Shown here one piece after another: positions 53,886-62,594 of a stretch of DNA of 64,000 nucleotides. Numbering within the stretch: the first letter of the stretch is position 1; every line of letters begins with the position of its first letter. The stretch spans positions 62,001-126,000 of the forward strand of contig NZ_LMNU01000045.1 of assembly GCF_001423085.1 (NCBI RefSeq), in the 5' to 3' direction. The position numbers were made by a program, and so were the translations under genes. Under the pieces are notes generated by a model. It did no database searches, was not told the origin of the DNA, and saw only the letters and a program-made list of their open reading frames with translations. The DNA comes from Methylobacterium sp. Leaf125. GTDB taxonomy: Bacteria > Pseudomonadota > Alphaproteobacteria > Rhizobiales > Beijerinckiaceae.

Positions 53886-55505
53886 TCACCAGACCGCCAC
53901 CTGTCCATCGCGACGGGGATCGCTGGCGCCGACATACCCCTCGGTGCCGGGGTCGCCCATCCGCCAGATGAATTGGCCGGCCCCGAAATCCTGGTAGCTG
54001 TCCTCGATCACGTCGACCCGGTGGCCGCGCTCCACCAGGCCCTGCAGGGTCGCGGCCGGCATCGCCGCCTCGGCGTTGATCTCGAGCCCGGCATTGAAGC
54101 GCCAGCGCGGCGCGTCGCAGGCGGCCTGCGGGTTCTGGCCGTGGTCGATCATCCGTACCAGGGTCTGCAGATGGCCCTGAGGCTGCATGTTGCCGCCCAT
54201 GACGCCGAAGCTCATCACCGGCGCTCCGCCCTGGGTGAGGAAACCCGGGATGATGGTGTGAAAAGGCCGCTTGCCGGGCGCCACCACGTTGGGGCTGGCC
54301 TCGTCCAGAACGAAGCCGTAGCCGCGGTTCTGCAGGGACAGGCCCCATTCGGGCACGACCACGCCGGAGCCGAAGCCCATGAAGTTCGACTGGATGAAGC
54401 TCACCATCATGCCGGATTCGTCGGCGGCGGTGAGGTAGATGGTGCCGCCCCGGACCGGGTTGCCGGCGCCGAATTCCTGGGCACGGTGCCGGTCGATCAG
54501 CCTCGCCCGCGCCGCCAGGTAGGCCGGATCGAGCATCGCCTCCGGGGTCACCTCCATGGAGCGCGCGTCGGAGACGTAGCGGTAGGTGTCGGCGAAGGCG
54601 AGCTTCATCGCCTCGATCTGGAGGTGCTGCGCCTCCGGGCCATCCGGGGCCAGACCCGCCAGATCAAAGGATTCAAGGATCCCCAGGGCGATCTGGGCGG
54701 CGATGCCCTGCCCGTTCGGCGGGATTTCGTGGAGCTTATAGCCCCGGTAGTCCTTGGCCGTCGGCGTCACCCATTCGGGCCGGAAGGCCGCGAGATCGGC
54801 CATCGTCATGGCGCCCCCATGGGCGGCGGCGTGCCGAGCCATGGCCTCGGCGATCTCGCCCTCGTAGAAGGCGCGCCCCTTCGTCTCCGCGATCGCCCGC
54901 AGGGCGCGGGCGATGCCCGGCAGGGTGACGCGCTCGCCCACGTGCGGGGCGCGACCGTGGGGCAGGAAGGTCTCGGCGAAGCCCGGCTGCCGCACGAGGT
55001 CCGCGACCCGCGCAGCCGCGGCCCATTTCTGCTGCACCACCACCGGCGCGAGGTAGCCGCGCTCGGCGATGTCGATGGCGGGCTGCAGAAGGTCGGCGAA
55101 GGGCAGCTTCCCGAAGCGCTCGCTCAGGGCCATCCAGGCCGCGACGGCGCCCGGCACCGTCACGGAATCCCAGCCTCGCATGGGCGGCCGCTCGGCCGCA
55201 CCGTATTTCCGGGTGAAGTAGTCGGGGGTCCAGGCCGCCGGTGCCCCGCCGGAGGCGTTGAGGCCGTGCAGCTGCCGCCCGTCCCACAGGATGCAGAAGG
55301 CGTCCGAGCCCAGGCCGTTGCTGCAGGGCTCGGTGATGGTCTTGGCCGCCGCCGTGGCGATGGCGGCGTCCACTGCGTTGCCGCCCTGCCAGAGCATGCG
55401 GATGCCGGCCTGGGCCGCGAGGGCGTGCGAGGTCGAGACCATGTTGCGGCCGAAGATCGGCATCCGCACGGTGGGGTAGCCGGTGGTCCAGTCGAACGGC
55501 TTCAT
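53886..55505 (-). CDS. Gamma-glutamyltransferase family protein 2 (YwrD-like)
   Basis: The 539-residue Ntn-hydrolase belongs to the YwrD-like subgroup. The probable nucleophile is Thr355 in RGGTIYLTAADESGM. FMGFGSGV, ASPNVVAPGKRPFHTIIPGF and GVMGGNMQPQGH are family marks. It differs clearly from GGT 1 (WQGGNAVDAAIA at the start but otherwise diverged), so the two are not recent duplicates. No signal peptide. It is the gene before the binding-protein gene on the same strand and could start the whole cluster. Confidence 0.9.
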   Translation of the reverse strand: MKPFDWTTGYPTVRMPIFGRNMVSTSHALAAQAGIRMLWQGGNAVDAAIATAAAKTITEPCSNGLGSDAFCILWDGRQLHGLNASGGAPAAWTPDYFTRKYGAAERPPMRGWDSVTVPGAVAAWMALSERFGKLPFADLLQPAIDIAERGYLAPVVVQQKWAAAARVADLVRQPGFAETFLPHGRAPHVGERVTLPGIARALRAIAETKGRAFYEGEIAEAMARHAAAHGGAMTMADLAAFRPEWVTPTAKDYRGYKLHEIPPNGQGIAAQIALGILESFDLAGLAPDGPEAQHLQIEAMKLAFADTYRYVSDARSMEVTPEAMLDPAYLAARARLIDRHRAQEFGAGNPVRGGTIYLTAADESGMMVSFIQSNFMGFGSGVVVPEWGLSLQNRGYGFVLDEASPNVVAPGKRPFHTIIPGFLTQGGAPVMSFGVMGGNMQPQGHLQTLVRMIDHGQNPQAACDAPRWRFNAGLEINAEAAMPAATLQGLVERGHRVDVIEDSYQDFGAGQFIWRMGDPGTEGYVGASDPRRDGQVAVW

Positions 55506-55637
55506 CGGATCGCGGCCTCACGCATCGGGGGATCCGGCGATGATGGAGACAAACGCCGGGTCCGCCAAGTCGAAGAATTTTCGACGCGCGAAATCGAAGC
55601 TCCGGCAAGGTGAGTGAGCCGCCGCGGCGGCTCTTCC

Positions 55638-56651
55638 TCAGCGATCCGTCGCCAGTTCCGGCATCAGGCGGTTGATGACGCTGTAGTTGATCGCCGTCCA
55701 GAACTCGGATGTCTCCGGATCGGCGAGTGCATTCTCCGCCGCCTCGATCACCGCATGGTCGGGCGTCACCAGGTAATCTTCGACGTCGTTGAGGGAGTCG
55801 AAGGACAGGACCGAAATTCCGTCGATCTTGGAGCCCTCGGGATCGGCCTGGGTCGACCCGAACGGATGCAGCTGGGAATAGCGGCGAACGTACTGCGTGG
55901 TCGCTTCCTGGGCGCAGACCAGATCGGCCTGGGCCCCGAGCCAAGCCTCCTGGAACGCGGTGCGGGAGAGGTGCGCCCGGCGTCGGTGGATCTTCACGAG
56001 GCTGACCGGGTCGCGGTGGCGCGCGCTCGGGATGAGGATGTATTCCCGCGCCACCGCGCGGGTGACCATGCGAAAGGCGGTCCGCTCGTCCGCGACGATG
56101 CGGGCCGCGTACTGCTCCTGGCCGAGCACCGCCGCGATGTCGTCGGTCTCCGCGTAGGCGATGTAGGCGAAGCCGTCGAAGCTCGGGCGCTGGTAGGCCG
56201 GCACCCGCGCGGCCGGATCGGACACCAGCCTGCCCTCGGCCTCCACCATCGCCCGGTAGGGCGGCCGGAAGCCCGAGGATGGCCCGGATGCGACCCGGTG
56301 GACCTGATCGTAGCGCAACACGCGGTCGTTCTGGGTCCCGGGCTCCGCGTAGGCGAATTTCGGCCCGTGCACCTTCCGCCAGTACGCGTCCCAGTGCTCG
56401 AAGGCGAGGTTGGGATCGGGCTCCAGCGCCACGGCCTCGGGATGACGGTCGGGGCGCATCACCGCCCGCCCGTCCCGGCCGACATTCGATCCCGGGTCGC
56501 GCGGGCGCCGCTCCAGGGGGGAGTCGTCGCTGCGCGAGACGAAGGTCGGGGTGACGATCAGGGGCTTCGTCGTCGCGCGGGTGGCCGCTCCGTGGGGCGG
56601 CCGCTGCAGCATGTCCGAGCGGGCGAGGTCCGGGGCGGTCCGGTCTGTCAT
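55638..56651 (-). CDS. EthD-domain protein with two EthD-like halves
   Basis: The 337-residue soluble protein shows two dimeric alpha/beta-barrel halves. The first contains LAFEHWDAYWRKVHGPKF, then LRYDQVHRV. The second contains SRTAFQEAWLGAQADLV, then VRRYSQLHP. The F-x-x-x-W-x-x-x-H/A pattern is typical of the EthD family, first seen in ether-degradation clusters. The first about 75 residues are disordered. EthD proteins are accessory or small-molecule enzymes; function here is unknown. It is 26 bp downstream of the SDR gene and probably co-transcribed. Confidence 0.82.
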   Translation of the reverse strand: MTDRTAPDLARSDMLQRPPHGAATRATTKPLIVTPTFVSRSDDSPLERRPRDPGSNVGRDGRAVMRPDRHPEAVALEPDPNLAFEHWDAYWRKVHGPKFAYAEPGTQNDRVLRYDQVHRVASGPSSGFRPPYRAMVEAEGRLVSDPAARVPAYQRPSFDGFAYIAYAETDDIAAVLGQEQYAARIVADERTAFRMVTRAVAREYILIPSARHRDPVSLVKIHRRRAHLSRTAFQEAWLGAQADLVCAQEATTQYVRRYSQLHPFGSTQADPEGSKIDGISVLSFDSLNDVEDYLVTPDHAVIEAAENALADPETSEFWTAINYSVINRLMPELATDR

Positions 56652-56677
56652 GCGGGCTCCTTCGCCGGGGGCGGATG

Positions 56678-57742
56678 TCACGGAATGACCCGCTCGGCCC
56701 GCAGGCGCGCGAACAGGTCGAAGAACGCGTCGTCGGTGGCCTGGTAGTCGAGGAAGCCGAGGCGCCGGCTCTTGCTCATGTCGGTGACGACCTCGATCGG
56801 CCGGCCGAGATCCGCATCCGTGTGCCAGGCCGAGGCGAGGCGTCCGAGATCGGTCTCCTTGAGGCCGTGCCGGGCCGCGAGCTCGGCCCAGAGCGGGGCG
56901 GCCCCGTCCATCTGCTGCTCCAGGGGGAGGATCGCGCCGTCGAAGGGCGCCGGCTCCACGCCGAACCAGTCGGCGATCCGGCCCCACATCCAGCTCCAGC
57001 GGAAGACGTCGCCATCGACGATGTTGAAGGCCTCGTTGCGGGCCGCCGGCGTGGTCGCGGCCCAGGCGAGCTGGCGCGCGAGGATGCGCGCATCCGTCAT
57101 GTCGGTGAGCCCGTTCCACTGGGCGGCCGAGCCCGGGAAGCGGAACGGGCGGCCGGTCTCGCGGCAGAGCGTGGCGTAGACCGCCAGGGTCACGCCCATG
57201 TTCATGGCGTTGCCGAGCGCGTAGCCGATGATGGTGTGAGGCCGGTGCACGCTCCAGCCGAAGCCGTCCCGCGCCGCGGCGGCGAAGACCTCGTCCTCCT
57301 GCGCATAGTAGAAGTTCTCGACGTCGAGGCGGCCCTGGTCCTCGCGGAACGGCGTGGCCGGCAGCGTGCCCTTCCCGTAGGCCTCGAACGGTCCGAGATA
57401 GTGCTTGAGGCCGGTGACCAGGCCGACATGGTCCACGCCCCCGTTCGGCCGCAGGGCGTCGAGGAGGTTGCGCACCATCGCGCCGTTGACGCGGATGTTC
57501 TCGGCCTCCGTCTCCTGGCGCAGCCAGGTCGTGATGAAGACGTCGGTGGGGCGGACGTCCGCCAGCGCGCCGCGCAGGCTCTCGGGGTCGAGGAGGTCGG
57601 CGGCCACCGGGGTCACGCCGGCGATGTCGGCCGGCGGGCGCCGGGCGAGGCCGGCCACGGACCAGCCCTCCGCGACGAGGTGGCGGGCGAGGTTGTTACC
57701 GACGATGCCGCTGACGCCGGCGATGAGGGCCGTCCTGGTCAT
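56678..57742 (-). CDS. PRISE-type short-chain dehydrogenase/reductase
   Basis: The 354-residue extended/atypical SDR has a nucleotide-binding ALIAGVSGIVGNNLARHL. It has the PRISE (progesterone 5-beta-reductase/iridoid synthase-like) features: LVTGLKHYLGPF, where K is the conserved Lys, and FYYAQEDEVF with the Tyr that replaces the usual YxxxK. It would reduce an activated enone or aldehyde with NADPH. ATG 57742 has GGAG 8 bp upstream. A duplicated start region gives a second in-frame ATG at 57763, adding seven residues. The HxlR gene is divergent. Confidence 0.87.
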   Translation of the reverse strand: MTRTALIAGVSGIVGNNLARHLVAEGWSVAGLARRPPADIAGVTPVAADLLDPESLRGALADVRPTDVFITTWLRQETEAENIRVNGAMVRNLLDALRPNGGVDHVGLVTGLKHYLGPFEAYGKGTLPATPFREDQGRLDVENFYYAQEDEVFAAAARDGFGWSVHRPHTIIGYALGNAMNMGVTLAVYATLCRETGRPFRFPGSAAQWNGLTDMTDARILARQLAWAATTPAARNEAFNIVDGDVFRWSWMWGRIADWFGVEPAPFDGAILPLEQQMDGAAPLWAELAARHGLKETDLGRLASAWHTDADLGRPIEVVTDMSKSRRLGFLDYQATDDAFFDLFARLRAERVIP

Positions 57743-57773
57743 GGAAGTCTCCGTCCTGGTCATGGAAGTCTCT
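57732..57773 (-). repeat. 21-bp direct repeat over the SDR start codon
   Basis: The units 57732-57752 and 57753-57773 differ at one base. Each contains an ATG in frame, so the duplication produces two possible starts with the sequence MTRTETS before MTRTALIAG. Confidence 0.9.
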
Positions 57774-57876
57774 GGCTTGATCTGACGACCGACCTATGGA
57801 GACAGTCCGCCCCTGACCAGACGGCACCGATTGGGGTCCTAGGCACCCAACGGTACCCACCCAGGGGGCGACGACC

Positions 57877-58254
57877 ATGGAGAGGCTGAGCGCGGACGAG
57901 GCCTGGCGCGAGGACTGCGCGCCGCGCCGGGTGCTCGAACTGTTCGCGACCAAGTGGACCAGCATGGTGCTGCACACCCTGCACGCCCGCCATGCCGGCC
58001 GGGCCCGCACCGGTATCCTCCAGCGCAGCCTGCCGGGCATCTCGAAGAAGATGCTGACCCAGACCCTGCGGGACATGGAGGCGAGCGGGCTCCTGACCCG
58101 GCACGTGGCCGGCACGGTACCGCCCGCGGTGGAGTATCGCCTCACCCCCCTCGGCGGCCGCTTCGTCGAGCCGGTGGAGCTTCTCTACGCCTGGGGTCGG
58201 GCCAATGCCGATGCCCTTGACGACCTGAAGCCCCGTCCGACCTCCCGCCGCTGA
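57877..58254 (+). CDS. HxlR-family transcriptional regulator
   Basis: The 125-residue winged-helix regulator has DCAPRRVLELFATKWTSMVLHTL as the HxlR start (Cys and K-W-T). GISKKMLTQTLRDMEASGLLTR is the recognition helix, and PPAVEYRLTPLGGRF the wing. HxlR proteins sense aldehydes or thiol-reactive compounds, in some cases through the N-terminal Cys (here Cys15). The gene is divergent from the SDR (134 bp between starts). It probably controls that gene together with the EthD gene. Confidence 0.92.
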   Translation: MERLSADEAWREDCAPRRVLELFATKWTSMVLHTLHARHAGRARTGILQRSLPGISKKMLTQTLRDMEASGLLTRHVAGTVPPAVEYRLTPLGGRFVEPVELLYAWGRANADALDDLKPRPTSRR

Positions 58255-58353
58255 CGGGCGAGGCCCGCTCCGGCAAGTCTCCTGCATGGGGGCCCGCCGG
58301 GGCGCCTCACGGGCGCCCGCTGATGCGCGCAGGTGGACGGAGACGACGACACG

Positions 58354-59355
58354 ATGGCGACACGATCCAAGGTGGCCTTCATCGGCACGGGCGGGACGAT
58401 CTCGTCCCTCGGCTGGGATTCCCTCGACGTCCTCGACTACACCGCCACCGGGCAACGCCTCGCGGCCGACGCGATCCTCGAGCGGGTGCCCGAGGCGGGC
58501 CGCGTCGCCGAGGTGATCGCGGTACCGTTCCGCGCGGTGCCGAGCCCCGCCATCGGCTTCGCCGAGTGGCGCGCCCTCGCCGCCCTCTGCGCGGAGCTCG
58601 CCGAGGCCCATCCCGACCTTGCCGGCATCGTCATCGGGCACGGCACCGCGACCCTGGAGGAGACCGCCTACGCCCTCGGCCTGACCCTGACGGTGGCCTG
58701 CCCGGTCGTCCTCGTCGGGGCCCAGCGTCCGATCAGCGCCCTGTCGAGCGACGCCGGGCTCAACCTCGTCGCGGCCCTGCGGGTCGCCGCCGACCCGGCC
58801 TCGCGCGGGCGCGGGGTGCTGGTGGTGCTCAACGACGAGATCCAGGCGGCCCGCGAGGTGACGAAGACCTCGGTCGGCCGGCTGCAGACCTTCCGCACGC
58901 CGGATTTCGGCGTCCTCGGCCACGTCGACGGACCGCATGTGCGCTACTACCGCCGCCCCGAGCGCCGGCATGCCCCGGATACGCCGTTCGCCTTGGACGG
59001 GCTGGCCGCCCTGCCCCGGGTCGACGTCGCCTACGCCTATGCCGACGCGGACGGCACCGCCGTGCGCGCCTTCGTGGCGGCCGGTGCGCTGGGCATCGTC
59101 TCGGCGGGCCTCGCCCCCGGCATGACGCCCCCGAGCGAGGCCGACGCCCTGGCCGAGGCGGTGGCCGCCGGGGTGGTGGTGGTCCAGTCCACCCGCGCCG
59201 GCAGCGGCGTGGTGCCTGTCACGACGCGCCTGCGCGAGCGGGGCATCCTCAGCGCCGACAACCTGACGCCGCAGAAGGCGCGGATCCTGCTCGCGCTGGC
59301 GCTGACCCGCAGCCGCGATCCGGTCGAGATCGCCGCGATGTTCGCGACGTACTGA
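58354..59355 (+). CDS. Type-II-like asparaginase, cytoplasmic, with Asp-to-Ala motif change
   Basis: The 333-residue N-terminal-Thr-independent asparaginase fold shows FIGTGGTISSLG (10-20, nucleophile candidate Thr15). VGAQRPISALSSDAGLNLV is also present. In the second motif the usual HGTDTLEET reads HGTATLEET, so the Asp that binds the substrate alpha-amino group is Ala. The Lys (NDEIQAAREVTKTS) is present. Substrate may therefore differ from L-asparagine. No signal peptide. ATG 58354 is used; GTG 58333 is an option. Confidence 0.85.
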   Translation: MATRSKVAFIGTGGTISSLGWDSLDVLDYTATGQRLAADAILERVPEAGRVAEVIAVPFRAVPSPAIGFAEWRALAALCAELAEAHPDLAGIVIGHGTATLEETAYALGLTLTVACPVVLVGAQRPISALSSDAGLNLVAALRVAADPASRGRGVLVVLNDEIQAAREVTKTSVGRLQTFRTPDFGVLGHVDGPHVRYYRRPERRHAPDTPFALDGLAALPRVDVAYAYADADGTAVRAFVAAGALGIVSAGLAPGMTPPSEADALAEAVAAGVVVVQSTRAGSGVVPVTTRLRERGILSADNLTPQKARILLALALTRSRDPVEIAAMFATY

Positions 59356-59892
59356 GTTCGGTGGTGCGCCGCCCGACGGCCGCGGATGTCACGCGGGGCA
59401 CGCCCATCGCGATCTCTGGATCGGCCGAGCGGCCGGTTCGACGTCATGGCACGTCCCTCTCCCCGCGCGGGGCGAGCTCAGGCGTGGGGATGGTTCCGCA
59501 AGCCTCCGTCCGTCGCGGACGGCTCAGCCACCCGCACCTCCACCCTCTCCCCTCGGGCTCGACAGTTCTCGAGCAGGCCCGAGACCCGCCGGGGCGGAGC
59601 GCTACGCCTTTCCGCGTGACCAGGGGAGCGTCCGAGAGAGGCGCAGGGAAGAACGGCGCGTTCCTGCCCGGCAGCCTCGTTCCCGGCCAAGCCAGACACC
59701 CTGATGCCGATGGGGCGAGGCAGCCAGGAAGACTTGCGAACCGACATCGGCGCGCCCGCTGAAACCACGCTCTCCCGCGCCTCGTCCAACGAATTCTGCG
59801 ACCTTTCGGCGTCTCGGCCGTTGATGGGACATGCCGAACCGGTCGCGACGGCGTGACCGGCCATCCGAAACCATCGACGCGAGGTTCCTTTC
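59356..59892. other. 537-bp gene-free region with hairpins
   Basis: No frame in this region looks protein-like. CCCCGCGCGGGG near 59461 is a 12-bp palindrome. At about 59558-59575 GCTCGA pairs with TCGAGC, with outer CTCGG-C-CGAG arms. The composition (ctccaccctctcccct) resembles dispersed intergenic elements I have seen described in Methylobacterium genomes, but I cannot confirm a repeat from this window. Confidence 0.4.
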
Positions 59893-60165
59893 ATGAAGTC
59901 ATTCGTCATCGCCACCGCCCTCCTGCTCACCCCTGTCGCCCTCGCGGGCACGGCGCAGGCCCAGGGCACCATCCGGGGCGCCGAGCGTGGCGTCGAGGAC
60001 GGCAACCGTGCAGCTGGCCCGATCGGCGGCGTGGTGGGCGGCGCCGTCGGCGCGGCCACCGGCACGGTCGGCGGGGTCCTCGGTGTCGATCCGGATCGTC
60101 GCGACGACCGTATCGAGCGTCGCGAGGAGCGCACCACGATCACGCGCGAGCGCCGCGACCGCTGA
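59893..60165 (+). CDS. Small secreted glycine-zipper protein
   Basis: The 90-residue exported protein has a signal peptide (MKSFVIATALLLTPVALAGTAQA, cleaved after 23). The mature part has a Gly-rich hydrophobic stretch (GPIGGVVGGAVGAATGTVGG) and a charged end RRDDRIERREERTTITRER. Such proteins are common in alphaproteobacteria as envelope-stress-associated or periplasmic factors without known activity. GAGG precedes the ATG, and a strong terminator follows. Confidence 0.82.
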   Translation: MKSFVIATALLLTPVALAGTAQAQGTIRGAERGVEDGNRAAGPIGGVVGGAVGAATGTVGGVLGVDPDRRDDRIERREERTTITRERRDR

Positions 60166-60172
60166 GCCAACC

Positions 60173-60203
60173 GCCTCGGCCCCTTCGCGGGGCCGAGGCC
60201 TTT
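60173..60203 (+). terminator. Intrinsic terminator after the glycine-zipper protein
   Basis: GCCTCGGCCCC (60173-60183) pairs perfectly with GGGGCCGAGGC (60189-60199), with a 5-nt loop, then CTTT. It begins 7 bp after the stop codon. Confidence 0.88.
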
Positions 60204-60239
60204 CCCTGTCCGTTCGCCCCGTCCCCGCCGAACCGCACG

Positions 60240-60863
60240 ATGTCCGACCCTGAACCGCACCTGCACCTCCTGGCCACCGCCCGGGGGTTGTCGGCATCGC
60301 TTCACGACGCCCTCGCGCATCTCGGGCCGGTGCCGATCGATCCGCCGACCCACGCCCATGTCGCGGACCGCCTCGCCCTGGAAGTCGTGAACCAGCAACT
60401 CTCGACCCGTGCCGCAGCGGCGATCTGGGCCCGCGTCGAAGAAGCGGCACGCCTGCGGAACGGGGTACCCCGCGACCTCTTCGTCGAAGCGCATGCCGAG
60501 ACCCTGCGCGGCTGCGGGCTCTCGGGCGCCAAGGTGCGGGCCGTGCAGGCCATCCGCGCCGCGGACGAGGCGGGCCTATTCGGTCCCACCCTCGCCACCC
60601 TGCCCCACCCGGAACGCGCGGCGATCCTGCGCAGCATCAAGGGCGTGGGACAGTGGACGGCCGACGTGATCGGCATCTTCCACTATCACGATCCGGACAT
60701 CTGGCCGGCCGGCGACGTCGCCGCCGTCGGCAGCCTCCGACGCCTGACGGGCTGCACCGACACGCAGGCGTTCACCCAGCCCTTCGCACCCTATCGCTCC
60801 CACCTCGCCCGCGCGATGTGGCGGGTACGGGACCTCGTGCCGGCCCCGACCCTCGTGGCCTGA
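60240..60863 (+). CDS. HhH-GPD DNA-3-methyladenine glycosylase
   Basis: The 207-residue base-excision enzyme of the AlkA-like HhH-GPD family shows LALEVVNQQLSTRAAAAIWAR and KVRAVQAIRAAD. The hairpin is SIKGVGQWTADVIGIF, and DIWPAGDVA contains the catalytic Asp. AlkA-type enzymes remove alkylated purines. No LexA or Ada box is seen in front. The stop abuts the convergent amidase stop with no gap. Confidence 0.9.
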   Translation: MSDPEPHLHLLATARGLSASLHDALAHLGPVPIDPPTHAHVADRLALEVVNQQLSTRAAAAIWARVEEAARLRNGVPRDLFVEAHAETLRGCGLSGAKVRAVQAIRAADEAGLFGPTLATLPHPERAAILRSIKGVGQWTADVIGIFHYHDPDIWPAGDVAAVGSLRRLTGCTDTQAFTQPFAPYRSHLARAMWRVRDLVPAPTLVA

Positions 60864-62453
60864 TCAGCGCGCCTCGAGCGGCGGCGTGCTCGCCGGCAGA
60901 CGACGCAGGTTGGTCGCCTGCTCGAAGGCGTAGGCGAGACCGAGGAGCTTCGCCTCGCTCCAGGGCTGACCGAGCAGGTCCATGCCGACCGGCACGCCCG
61001 CGGGCGCGGTCGCGCTGGCCTCGGAGGACCCCGCTGGGACGTCGATCGCCGGGTAGCCCGTCAGCCCCGCGACGATCCCGTTGCGATCCGCCTGGTTGAG
61101 TTCGCCGATGGGCACCACCAGCCGCTTCTGCAGCGGGTAGACCAGGGCGTCGAGCTTCTGGGCCGCGAAGACCTCGGCGACATGGGCCTTGAAGGCGGCG
61201 ATCCGCCCGAGACGGGCCTTGTACTCGGGCTCGGCCATGCCGTCCCGGCGCGCCTCGGCGGCCTTGAGGAACGACTCCAGGGCGGCGCGGTGGAACTGGC
61301 CCGAGGCCAGGATGCCGGCGAGGTCCTTGTGCGGCGCATTGGGGATCGAGGCCAGATAGCCGTTCATCAGCGCCTTGTACTCGTAGGTCTGGACGTCGTC
61401 CTCGCGGTTGAGGGCGTCGGCCTCGAAGGCCGGGTCGTCGATCCGCACCAGGGTGGCGCCCGCCGCCTCCAGGGCGTCGAGGGCGGTCTGCATGACGCGG
61501 TTGACCTCCGCATGCTCCGGCTTGGTCCCGAACAGGACCCGGACGACGCCGAGGCGCGCGCCCTTGAGGGCATCGGGCTTCAGCGCAGCGGCGTAGCTCG
61601 GCGCGACCTTGCCGGCGGCTGCGGCGGTGAGGGGATCGGCCGGGTCGGTGCCGGCCATGGCCTGCAGCAGGGCCGCCGCATCCGCCACCGTGCGGGTGAT
61701 CGGCCCGATGGCGTCCTGCGTCTTCGAGACCGGCATGATGCCCGCGAGACTGATCAGCCCCTGGGTGACGCGCAGGCCCACGAGGTTGTTGGCCGAGGCG
61801 GGCGAGCGGATCGAATTCACGGTGTCGCTGCCGAGCCCCCCGAGGGCGAAGCCGGCGGCCATGCCCGCGCCGACGCCGCCGCTGGAGCCGCCGGGGGTAC
61901 GGGTCAGGTCGTAGGGGTTGCGGACCTGGCCGCCCAGCGAACTCACCGAGACCCCGCCGAGGGCGAGCTCCTGCATGTTCGCCTTGGCCAGCACGATGGC
62001 GCCGGCGGCGCGCAGGCGCGCCGCCGCGGTGGCATCCTGCGCCGGCTGCGCTCCCGCGAGGGCGGCCGAACCGCCGGTGGTCGGCAATTCGGCGGTGTCG
62101 TAATTATCCTTCAGCAGCAGGGGCACGCAGCCGAGGGGCTTGGCCGCGCCCCCTGCCCGGTCCGCGTCGTAGGCCTCGGCCTGCGCCAGGGCCTGCGGGT
62201 TCAGCGCCCGGATCGCCGCGAGCTTCGGGCCGGCCTGATCGTAGGCGGCGATGCGGTCCAGATAGCCCTGGACCAGACCGCGGCAGGTGATGCGCCCGGA
62301 GGCGAGGGCCTCGCGGACCCCGGCGATCGTCGCGTCCTCGACCCGGAAGGGGGCCGGAGCCGGCGCCTGTGCCGCGACGGGGTCGGCCTGGACAAGGACG
62401 GCGCCGGCGAGAGCGACGAGGCAGGCGGATCTGGCGAGGGCGATCGGGGGCAT
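60864..62453 (-). CDS. Secreted amidase-signature protein
   Basis: The 529-residue amidase has a signal peptide (MPPIALARSACLVALAGAV, cleavage near AQA at about 30). The Ser-cisSer-Lys triad is in place: Lys115 in LLLKDN, cis-Ser in GGSSGG (190-191), and Ser214 in SDTVNSIRSPAS. Family members cut amides, peptides or urethanes. The export signal implies periplasmic action. The gene is convergent with the DNA glycosylase and divergent from the 2-hydroxyacid dehydrogenase. The exact substrate is unknown. Confidence 0.9.
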   Translation of the reverse strand: MPPIALARSACLVALAGAVLVQADPVAAQAPAPAPFRVEDATIAGVREALASGRITCRGLVQGYLDRIAAYDQAGPKLAAIRALNPQALAQAEAYDADRAGGAAKPLGCVPLLLKDNYDTAELPTTGGSAALAGAQPAQDATAAARLRAAGAIVLAKANMQELALGGVSVSSLGGQVRNPYDLTRTPGGSSGGVGAGMAAGFALGGLGSDTVNSIRSPASANNLVGLRVTQGLISLAGIMPVSKTQDAIGPITRTVADAAALLQAMAGTDPADPLTAAAAGKVAPSYAAALKPDALKGARLGVVRVLFGTKPEHAEVNRVMQTALDALEAAGATLVRIDDPAFEADALNREDDVQTYEYKALMNGYLASIPNAPHKDLAGILASGQFHRAALESFLKAAEARRDGMAEPEYKARLGRIAAFKAHVAEVFAAQKLDALVYPLQKRLVVPIGELNQADRNGIVAGLTGYPAIDVPAGSSEASATAPAGVPVGMDLLGQPWSEAKLLGLAYAFEQATNLRRLPASTPPLEAR

Positions 62454-62594
62454 GGCATTCCGGTGCTGATCGAGACGGCCCGCGATCAGGCAGGCTTCGG
62501 ACCGCGATGGTCAAGCCGCTGCGTTGACGCCGGGCCGATCGCGGGTGATCCCGTCGCCGGACGATGCGCGCCGGCCCCGAGGAGATCCGAATTC

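Noticed and set aside
59602-59874. 90-codon minus-strand frame in the gene-free region
   Set aside because: Arg/Ser-rich, no ribosome-binding site, no domain; it looks like chance.
59478-60494. Long minus-strand frame opposite the DNA glycosylase
   Set aside because: It is antisense to two recognised genes, with no family motif.
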